Source of the DNA: Cydia pomonella
Taxonomy: Eukaryota > Arthropoda > Insecta > Lepidoptera > Tortricidae
DNA length: 64,000 nt
Direction: 5' to 3'
Assembly: GCF_033807575.1 (NCBI RefSeq)
Contig: NC_084711.1
Span: 10,726,001 to 10,790,000 of the forward strand
The notes beneath the pieces were generated by a model. The model was not told the origin of the DNA, searched no databases, and saw only the letters and a program-made list of their open reading frames with translations. Within the stretch, counting starts at the first letter, position 1, and each line of letters begins with the position of its first letter. Below are positions 54,343-64,000 of this stretch, in pieces. A program made the translations under genes and the position numbers.

Positions 54343-57300
54343 ATGCCAAGTGCTGTGGGCATAGTTGATACTTCACACCCTGCCAACAATCTCAAGATGC
54401 AACTTGAGTGTTTAGAATTGGCCGGGTGCACCCTGGACCGGCACATAAACGCCGATAATTCGCGCCCTTCCTTTTTAGAGGTATGTTTTAGCCGTCAGCT
54501 CGGTTTTACACAACATTTCGTGGAATTTTGACCTTCCGTCTTAAATAATGAAGAATTTATAAACAATTGAACAATATAACTACTAAGCATTTCCTTGCTG
54601 GGCTATGATACAACAACTAAAATGTGTGTATGTACTTAACAACTAAAATGTTTTGTTATTTATCTTTATACCCTGTAGATTACTGGGATAGCAGCTCAAA
54701 GAGTGCCAACATGCAGTGGTCTAAATGCTGGGGATTACAGAAACCTGGCCGCTCTACTCAATCATCCAAATTTGTCCCAACTGAAGACACTCAACAAGGT
54801 TCCACTACCACCAGAAATCATGGAACACTTTGCGCGTATCCTTTTCATTGTCCAAATTTAATATCAGCCTTATTGTCTTTATTGAACAGTTACACATTAA
54901 TTCGCAAAATAATACAGTAATGTTTAAAACATTTGCTGCACAATCAAGTTGATTTGGCTTCATGTAAGGTTGCTTGCTAGTGATGTTGTATTTAATTTTG
55001 TACATAAAGTAAACAAAGTGTAAATGTTATTGATAGGAGAACTTTCCAATAAATCATGTTCAAATCCTATTTTTAAGGTTTATGGCAGATAGTTTTCAAA
55101 AACCATTTCCTTAATCCATTTTCCCAGATATGCAATGTCATTGTCTAATGGGAGTCTTTCCAGAAATTAGTAGAGTGTGGCTCACAATAGATAGTAACAT
55201 CTATGTGTGGGCCTTTGAGCACGGCACTGATGTGGCCTACTTTGACGGACTTGGAGAGACCATAGTCAGCGTAGGCCTGATCAAACCCAAGCCTGGAGTG
55301 TTCCAAAACTTTGTTAAATATTTGCTAGTACTGACAACAACGGTTGAAATTGTAGTTTTAGGTAAGATATATGTTATTTTTTAACAGGTACTGATACTGG
55401 AGCAAATATCTATGAAATCCGTCCACACTGAAGGAGGCAGTTAGTACCCTGAAGACTGCTAGGTTTCATGGAAGAGCTGAGGTGGTTCGAGTAGAGCTAC
55501 CTTGTTTCACACTAAATAGGCACAAAGAATGTTAATTTGTGGAAAATGCTCAACAAAATTAACTATTGTCTTTTAAATAGTCTAGCAAACCCCTCACTTT
55601 CCACTAATGCAATATTGGGTCAGCTGTGTCAATCAATATTCAAATTTAAATCTTGAACTTTAAGGTCATTTTGGCTGGTAAATTAGAGTCCTGGTTGAGG
55701 TGTTATGCCCCATTAACGTTGGGTTTGAGTGTACTTCATGCATGTCCAAGGGAGAAGTTAAGCATTTACCATTTTTACTAGATAATAATATGTACTTTTT
55801 ACTTTGCAGGAGTAACATTTTCTTCTAGCAAAAATGAAGGTGATAATTTTGAGGAAATGCACTTGGTACCCGAGCCTGTGTTTGTCCTACCCACAGATGG
55901 TGTGTCAATGATGTCTGTCAAATCTACGGCCAATGGTAGAATTTTTATGGGAGGTAAAGATGGGTGTCTTTATGAAATAACCTACCAAGTAAGTATAATT
56001 GTATTTTCATAGAATAAGAATACTACAAAATCACAATTTTATGTGAATAATTTATTAGTGGGGAGCAGGTCTTAAAAAAGCACAAATGCAATACTATAAG
56101 AAACTTGGATTGGTTGGTTAGTCTGGAGCTGCCATCAGATCATACTTGATCATTCCTGACCTTACCCTCATAACTGAAATGATGCAAACAGTGCTTTTTC
56201 AGTTCACCATGTTTAACACCATGTATCCTGATGCATTACTGTACTGTACATGTATACAATAAATACGAATACATTGAAAATCCCTAGACATTATATTTAA
56301 ATTGTCATTTTGCACATGTATTTAAAAAATATTTGTATGTAGACTAGTGGAGACAGTTTTGAAGTAATGTATTGCATATTAACTTTTTATGTTTCAGGCT
56401 CAGTTAGGATGGTTTGGTAAACACTGTCAAAAGATAAACCATTCAACCAGTGCCCTTTCATTCCTGGTGCCATCCTTCCTAAATGCAGCCCTGTATGATG
56501 AAGATCCTATAGTTAAAATTGAAGTAGACAATTCTCGTTACATTCTCTACACATTGAGTGAGAAGGGATGCATAGAAATGTTTGATTTGGGGCAAAAAGG
56601 AGACAGTCTTAGCAGGGTGGTCAGACTGACACAAGGAAAGATTGTATCTTCTGCAGTTGATATAGTAAAGTAAGTAATTTTTTTTAATATTGTTATTTTA
56701 CTTGGACAAAATGTGCATAAAAAGTGACCAATAACACATAAATTGATGATAGCAGTGTGAAACCAATTGCTATGCCTCTTGGAACTTAGTCTTTCATCAG
56801 TTTTATCACAACCTATTAACACATTCAGTGCCAGGAAGAGGAACATGTATGTGAGTTAATTTTGAATTGGAAACAGGGCACACGGCATCTAAAGTGTTAA
56901 CTTTAGAGACTAACTAAAATTCAGTTATTATATTAAATTATTATTTTTTTAGAACTCTAGAACCAACGAACTTCAAACCCGTGATAGCAATCTCAGCAGT
57001 AGATGAGTCAGAATCTGAACATTTCAATTTAGTGGCAGTCACTCAAGCTGGGGCTCGGCTATACTTTACCACTGAAGGAGGAGAGTAAGTATAACTACTT
57101 AATATTTAAGGTAAAGTGAATGTGGCTAATTCCGTCATATTTTAGCTATGTAGTTCAACTTTGGTTGAATATTTGAGACATTTATTTAAAATATTAACCC
57201 ATGGCGTAATTGACATTGGCTATGACTTGGCTTTTAAGGTAAATGATGAGTATGATTCAGTGTATCTGTGTTGCATTTTTTTAAACAGTCCTGTAGACGG

Positions 57301-60300
57301 AATTGCCCTAAAAATTGGGGCTATTCCGTCTTACAAGATGTTCCCCTAGCATAACGAAGTTTTTTCAAGTCTGTGCTAGTTGAAAATAATCACACGCAGA
57401 TTTCAATCACATATGTGCATTCAGGTCTTGAACATAAGATTCACAATATGAGTTATCAGCAAAAATGTTTATTTAGCGTTATTCCGGCGGTTAGTTTTGA
57501 CAGTCTGATGAGCTCAACCTTTTTAAGTTCTTTACTATTTTTTTATCAACTATAGAACGTGTCATTCACGACGGCACATGCCTTGACTCAATAATCTTTA
57601 TAATCTTTTGAATTTAAGATAAGTAGTTAAGTTTAATATTATGTAATGTGATTTTTATTGAAATAAACAGCTTAATATTTTTTTTTTACTCGACGCATAT
57701 TGATATTTTATTAAAGGTTAGATTTGACAAATCTGCGCGTCATCGTGGATGACACGAACTATATAGCTTTATGCACTATGCAGTCAGATGTAGTGTCCAC
57801 TATTTTTAGTAGTAATAACTTAACTAGCCCGAGCAATCGTTAACGGGTCGATCTACACACTGGGTAGTGTTCATTGGTATCGAAGTCGCGGGCAACAGCT
57901 AGTACTTATATGTAAACAATTCTTATAATTTACCGCACTAAAAAAAATGTTGACAACATCTGAAATCGGGAAATACGTATGGGTATGCCGTCGGGAATGT
58001 CGTATGCCGTACGACGACTTAGCCCTTTTAATAATGTACGGATTATCTCAATTCATCAATTTGAGGTTTCTAACTTTACACGGTGAATTACTTAAACCAG
58101 CGAACTTTTACGCATAATAAACAGGCATCTGCCTACTAAAAGTATCTACTTTTAGACATAACGTAATAAGCTCACAATGTTAGAAATCTGTTTAAAATTT
58201 AACTTTAAATTGCAAAAAAGCATAACTCTAATACACTCCAGTTTCCACTTCGGAGCACAAACGAACTTAGAAAGCAGGTATTCTGCTTCGTCGATTGCGT
58301 AGCGCCATTTGGTTTTTGAGCTTGAACTGTAGGTACTCCGTTTTTTTTTAATATTAGAACTTTTATATATAAAAGTAGGCTTTTGAGTTTATAAAATTTC
58401 TAACCTGAAAAAAACGGGGTATAGGGAGCCCTGCTGCTCTATCGACTGAGTCGGCAGTGGCATACTGTGCTTAGATTCAACGCAAGCGTGTATAGGACGG
58501 CATAGTCCCGTAGACGGAATTTGTCATATTCGTTAGAATTGAAAAAGGAATGAAGCCAGAAAAACAATTTTATTTGATTTTATCTTGTCCATATACATAC
58601 ATAATTATTGCTACTGCAACTGCTATTGTCACTGTTAGACACTGTTTATAGGGGAAACTAAATCTGTAAAATAATTGAAAATGAGACAAACTTTAGTGAC
58701 ACAAGTTACAGAATAATAAGCTAAAAAGTATCCTTCAAATTTGTGTATCATGATCATGGCTATGCTTAAAGTAATAAGTGTAACGGTTTTCGCTAGTTGT
58801 AAGGAACTAAAAAAATCCTTTTGTTAACCTTAACCAATAACCTTACCTTACCTTGGGTATTACAACTGGGGACCTCTAATTAGGTTACGCTAAACTACCC
58901 CAGAGCACAGGACACGAATGGCTCTGCTGATGTTCGGTATGTTTCAGCGTGGAAGCGGTCTTGAACGAGGCCCAGATACAGGAATGCTGTAGAGAGTCGC
59001 GGTACAAGCTTACGGCAAAAGTGTTTTGGTTAGAATAAAGAGCTGCCCTACACGGCAGTCAGCTAGAAGTAGTTAGTTCATGAATGAATGAATTTTTACT
59101 TGTTTCACAACATCTACTCATTGCTTGGAAATTGCTCACTGCTTCGTGTAGAGTGCTCGGATACCCTAGGTGTTTGCAATCTAGTAGCCCTAAAATTAGT
59201 CGCAAAGCTCAGATTAGACAGTGGAACGAGGGAAAACCTTGTGTCGTAAATCCATGATGGATGTACGCATTCGATTCGAACGATATGTAGCTTTGGATCG
59301 CCATTTCGGCGCTTACATTAATATATATATTTAATTCAGTAACGACAAGAAGTTTACAATATGCAGGTTGGTGTCTCTTTTTAAGTATCGAGACCCCTGA
59401 GTCAAGAGACACTGTTCTTCCACGATAATGTAGCTTTATTGGTACAAGGCGAGTTTATATGTATACATAAAGAAAGAATGTTCAAGAATGTTGAACATTA
59501 GTAGACACCTATCGACGACGTCTCTCATAGCGTAGTGTAACAGATTTAAATAAGTAGTGGGTTGTTGAATTTTTTCAATAATTTGAAACTAATACTATCG
59601 ATTCGACTCCAATCGACTTGATTCTCCAATTCCAGTGCCGGGCAAGGAGGCCCCTCGCGGCCGCAGTACCTCACGCTGCTGCACGTGCGGCTGCCCCCGG
59701 GCTTCACGCCCAACGCTTCGGTACTTAAACCCAAGCAAGTTCACAGTGCCGTATATGAGAATGGTAATTTACTTATTCAATCTATGTATATACCTAAATA
59801 AGATAACGGGTGTCCCATGAATTAAATCCCTTAAAAATATGAAAAACCTATACTGAAGCGTTTTTTTTTAATGATAATTATTACAAAGGTAAGAAGCAGA
59901 GGTTTTCTACTTGGGTCACGATATTTCGATGGTGAAAGCTGAGGGGTTGTATTTAGGTACAAACAACTCTATTATGGTTTTATTATTGAGTTGGTAACGT
60001 TCTGTCAATCAATTGTAGGTATTTCTAAGACTTCGGCATCACGCTACACTATGGGTTACTGAAAAAAATATCTCGTTTGTAAACAATTAGGTTATTAAGA
60101 AGAAATAATGGTATTATTAAATTGCCTTTCATACAGGAACTCTGCTCATGGTGTGCTCCGCCGGCGGAGGCGAGGCGGAGACCCTCTGGTGCCTCTCTCG
60201 AGCCATCCCCGGGGCCGGGTTCAGCGAGGCTCACACGCTGCTCGCGCTGGACGGGCCCGCCTGGGCGCTCACGGCGTTGCCCTCGCACCAAACCGCACAT

Positions 60301-61757
60301 CTATCCCCAGCTTTATTGACGAAGAAAGGTAATACATTATTCTAGGAACCGTTTGCCTTACGAGAGTCGCCGGAGAGGTCGGTAAGGACAATAACAAACA
60401 AGCGTTCGGCTCGTCTGATGGTAAGAGGGCAACGTAATCTATGCTCGCTTGTAACTCCAGTGATGTCTCAATCGCGTAATACCCAACAGCGATATATATG
60501 GGGAGTTTGTTTGTGTGCTGTGTGCTCTACTGAAGCAAAAATATATAGTGTTGCTTTAGTACTTTTAATATATGATTTAAAGAAAAAAAGTGGTCCCGCG
60601 GATCTTTGTAAGAATTTTAAATAGTTGATGTTAGACCATTTTGTTTCTCATTAGACTCTTGGAGCGTGTCCCGTTGGGCCGTGGTGACGGGATGCGGCGC
60701 GGCGTGCGTGGCGGCAGGTGCGGCGCCTGACGTGCTGCGCACTTTACTGCGCGACTGTCGCGGGCCCGACGCGCAGCCCGTCAAGGACTTCTTCCAGGTA
60801 ATTGAGGATTGAGAGGCTTGTTACCGATATAGTGTTGTTTAAGGTCAAGTAGGTTGAGGTTTTGACGAGGTTTGAGCCGATGACTTTTTATAAAATATTT
60901 GTATTCCTAACTTTGTTTTTCTAGTTGCACGGTGTAGACCAGTCGTGCGCTTGCGCGTTATACCTGGCCTGCGAGGAGATGAACACCGGAGACATGTCCA
61001 TAAGCGAGTGGGCCACCCGCGCCTTCTTCCTCTACGGCGGGCAGGTCACGCAACACCCGCAGCCCATGTTCCAGCCCAACTCGCAAATGGCGTCCACGAT
61101 AGGTCAGTAGATTTCACTGACTGACATAATTACATTGACATTGACATTTTAACTAACTTTAAGTAAAAATAACCTCTGTCCAAAAAAACCGTATTCGAGT
61201 TAAAGTTTTTAAACGCCATGGTCTTCAAGATGTTAAATCTGGGATCACGGGCAAGTCTCCTGGCTCACCGGCTTTTTTTCCGGACCGATTCAATAGACTT
61301 TGCCTGCTCCACTTCCTTTCGAAGCAAAATAAATAAATAGCTTAGCTTAGAAACTGAAAAAGTGGTAAAAGCTTGAATTTAGCAATTTTTTTTTTTCATT
61401 TTAGCTTCACCAAAGTTTTCGCCACGTCAAATGTCAACGCCCATGAACGCGCCGAAGGGCCGGCCTAACCAGTTCCCACAGAGCCCAACCGGCAACTTGA
61501 ATCAGTCGTACCAACTGAGCCGCTCATACCCACGATCCCCTGGCCAGCAGATGATGCCACAGTACCCTCAGAGTCCGGGCTTCAACCCGAGTTTTGGGGC
61601 AAATGTTACCCAGCAAGTGAGGGACCCGAGCTACCCCATCCAGTTTGAGTTTAGCGCAAAACACAATGGAGCGTATATTTATGTTGGCAAAATTCTGTCC
61701 CCAATTTGGAATCAGAAATGCGTTTCGAAATCGCAAACGCCTGATAAGAAGGAATTT
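54343..61757 (+). CDS. Nup155: Nucleoporin Nup155 (Drosophila Nup154), 5' half
   Basis: Eleven exons: 54343-54480, 54679-54835, 55128-55361, 55810-55988, 56398-56669, 56953-57084, 59636-59763, 60137-60328, 60655-60797, 60925-61102, 61405-61757. They join in phase to 702 residues. The last donor (TTT|GTAAGT, phase 0) leads out of the window. Nup155 is a scaffold component of the inner ring of the nuclear pore, with an N-terminal beta-propeller and a C-terminal helical solenoid. Recognisable family blocks, in order, are KVPLPPEIMEHF, QCHCLMGVFPEISRVWLTID, YFDGLGETI, GRIFMGGKDGCLYEITYQ, KINHSTSALSFLVPSF, LYTLSEKGCIEMFDLGQ, LLHVRLPPGF, WATRAFFLYGG and FSAKHNGAYIYV. Residues about 586-650 form a Ser/Pro/Gln/Asn-rich, probably disordered loop. 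Full-length relatives are about 1,400 residues, so roughly half is visible. Confidence 0.95.
57551..57764. repeat. MITE in Nup155 intron 6
   Basis: TATAGAACGTGTCATTCACGACG and the right end CATCGTGGATGACACGAACTATA are inverted repeats about 214 bp apart. It has the same TIR as the 64-bp foldback at 27521-27584. Intron 6 (57085-59635) is otherwise noncoding. Confidence 0.8.
57765..59635. other. Remainder of Nup155 intron 6
   Basis: AT-rich sequence with no recognised exon. The next Nup155 exon joins in phase at 59636. Confidence 0.6.
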
Positions 61758-61969
61758 GTAAGTACTTTTAATTTGTTTAACAAGAACAATTTTATTATTA
61801 TTCTAAATTCTAGAGGATACATGGGTAATACTGAAAGTTACACGAGATCACGCAGTGAAAGAAACCGTATATTGTTAGAAAATATAAGTCTTCTCGTCTA
61901 GTTTTTGAGGTAAAATTTATATAGGTGTGATGTGTATTTTAGGAATGGTATATCGAGCGTTTTTTTTTT

Positions 61970-62240
61970 TATGATAGAGTAGGCAAACGAGCAGATGGAT
62001 CACCTGATGGTAAGCGATTAACGCCGCCCATGGACACCTGCAACACCAGAGGGGTTGTTAGTGCGTTGCCGGCCTTTAAGATGGGAGTACGCTCTTTTCT
62101 TGAAGGTTTGAAGGTCGTATCGGTCTGGAAATACGGCAGGCGACCGACAGTTCATTCCACAGTTTAGCTGTGCGAGGCAGAAAATTCCTGGACACAGTTG
62201 AGGACTGCCAACCATCTAAGTGCTAAGGATGGAAATGTCG
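61970..62240 (-). mobile_element. LINE RT C-terminal fragment
   Basis: The minus strand encodes AVFPDRYDLQTFKKRAYSHL and then GVAGVHGR, with the conserved 3' block GGTAAGCGATTAACGCCGCC and CATGGACACCTGCAACACCAG. It belongs to the same broad group as the fragment at 51180-51545 and lies in the intron after the last visible Nup155 exon. Confidence 0.78.
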
Positions 62241-62448
62241 CAAAGGGCGATGGCGAAAAGAAGCGGCAGGGATTAATCCGAACAATTCCTCGGAGCAACC
62301 TGAGAAATTCTCCGTGTTAGAATTTCATACGTCTTAGCAAAGTTATACCAGGTTTTGAGCGTTCTTATAATGAATTTTATAATTTTAGTTCGTATTAGAG
62401 TTACGAAAAGCGATTATTTAGTACATTATGATACAAGTGTGCTAAGTT

Positions 62449-62527
62449 GGTCATTACACACGAGGCGATATTGTGCGCGAGAGCTGTAAGCGAGCGCGCA
62501 ATAAGAAAGCCGATGTGTGTAATGACC
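62449..62527. repeat. 79-bp foldback
   Basis: GGTCATTACACAC and GTGTGTAATGACC are exact terminal inverted repeats, with further pairing between TATTGTGCGCGAGAGC and GCGAGCGCGCAATA. Noncoding. Confidence 0.8.
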
Positions 62528-64000
62528 ACAGACTACCTAGACGCCGCAAACATACTCAATAGTATGGAGACCGAGCGTGTCAATTTTTTGATGCCTACTA
62601 TGACATCACGCAAGCGATTTTGTGATGTGCAACGCTATCGCCACGGTGATCCGATTCAAAGGCGTAGGTAATAATAAATCGACGTTTTTATGATTGATTT
62701 TATATCGATTCTTTTATCGAATATAAATCGAGTTTATGGACAAAAATTGTGAAGCGATTCCAGTACAGTCGGTGCTCCAGATTTGAGAAATATACTATAA
62801 TATGAAGAATAACAATATTATATAATCTCTCACTTTATACTTAAGCTTAAACTTCATAAAGATCTTCGTAACACGAAACCGTCACAAAAATCGATTAAAA
62901 ATCGAATTTCACAGTGATACTGCATGAAACATCACAGTGTACAACACTAGTGACTTAAAATCGAAAGAATATGAGAAAATCCCTCCTACCATGCAACTAA
63001 ACGATGTACGAAAGTATCATTTGTTTGCTGTCCATTGCGATCTACAAATAAAATGCCTTTAGTCAAAACAGTTAAAGTACAATTTTCAAAATGGTGCTGG
63101 TGCACCAAAGCGTGCCGGGCTTGTAGGCGCTTATTCGCCAGGTCATTGAAGTAAGCTACCAACACGTTTTCCAAGAAAGACTGGGCGTTTTTGCTGATTT
63201 TTCATTGAATAAAAGTTTCATATGCCGCCAATTATTTTTCACCCGATTTTGATTCTGTTCTTGGCTCTTGCCTCTATTAGTATAACTGGCAGCGTCAATT
63301 TTATGTGTTCTTCATTTTCAATGCTTGAAATTCGCACTTGTATCGTAAATAACTATTTCGTCAATATATAGTTAAACTAAAGACATGCAAAACTATTCCA
63401 ATTTTGTGACAAATACGAAAAATGGCAGGCGCGTTATTTTTTTTTACCCACGATTCCAAGCGCGCGCAAGGCAAAGGCGCAAACGAAATGGACAAACAGC
63501 CAATTAAAAAAATGTAAAAAAGCTAATATTTTCGTATTTCTATTCGACGGATGGAGATCAAATGTTATGTTTATTTATTAATGTAATCATCGATAAAATG
63601 TTATGTTTATTCATTAATGTAATTTACGAGATAATTTAATCTATAAATTATGTTTGGTGTGATAAAACCTCTTTGAACTAACATTTTTAACCTAATAGTT
63701 ATTAGCAATCAGTTAACTTCTTTACTCAGTCGGATAATATAATGAAAAAGCACTAGTGTTATAATAGGTGTACTGAAAAAAACATGCGTGTTTAATATCT
63801 AAGATTATGAGCCAAAAATTGGTGGAATAAAAACGTCGTTTTGAGCAAGTGTGTTGAAAAACAAATTGTTGCATACCTACTACAGTTCTTGTGATTAAAG
63901 GAACTTTCATTATGACTTGTGTATGTATAGGTATTTAATTAAATTTCATTTTCAGAAACTAGAAAGGCATGAATAATAAACGAATTTAGATGGAGACATC
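62528..64000. other. Nup155 intronic sequence to the window end
   Basis: No further Nup155 exon recognised. A short imperfect tandem duplication (AAATGTTATGTTTATTxATTAATGTAAT) lies at about 63561-63624. Confidence 0.5.

Noticed and set aside
63955..63986. Possible short Nup155 exon (KLERHE then stop) after TTTCAG near the right edge
   Set aside because: It would end the protein at half its normal length. The acceptor is probably fortuitous.

Overview
This is a eukaryotic, AT-rich, intron-containing window that reads as a moth or butterfly genome. The evidence is lepidopteran-style dispersed repeats (tRNA-headed SINEs, 'AGTGCGAGTCGGACTCGC...GGTTCCG...CGGAACCCTAAAAA' elements, truncated LINE tails) and insect-type proteins. 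I cannot name the species. All gene models below were assembled by eye from splice sites and reading-frame phase. For each complete gene the exon lengths sum to an exact multiple of three.

Layout. (1) 1-7 kb, minus strand: a secreted GH18 chitinase-like protein with a C-terminal chitin-binding domain. Two of its catalytic acidic residues are replaced. Possible distal minus-strand promoters or 5' exons lie near 15.2 kb and 20.6 kb. (2) 7-23 kb: mostly repeats, plus one unassigned candidate pair of terminal exons on the plus strand near 13.2-13.7 kb. (3) 23.0-30.4 kb, plus strand: a complete ten-exon allantoinase. (4) 32.0-33.4 kb: a frameshifted relic of the last two exons of a third allantoinase copy. 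(5) 33.5-36.2 kb: a tandem array of a lepidopteran repeat with a period of about 285 bp. (6) 39.0-50.5 kb, plus strand: a second complete allantoinase with eleven exons. It has a signal-peptide-like first exon and four N-glycosylation sequons that copy 1 lacks. One of its introns carries a fourfold tandem duplication that copies an exon end and its splice donor. (7) 54.3-61.8 kb, plus strand: the 5' half of the nucleoporin Nup155 (Drosophila Nup154), running off the right end.

The two allantoinases catalyse the same purine-degradation step (allantoin to allantoate). They appear to have diverged in subcellular location. The neighbouring chitinase-like gene and Nup155 have no obvious functional link to them.

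No rRNA, intact tRNA or CRISPR was found. I do not see a wholly new molecular system. The most notable points are the possible secretory allantoinase paralogue, the non-catalytic chitinase-like protein, and several foldback elements and small retroelement insertions with clear target-site duplications.
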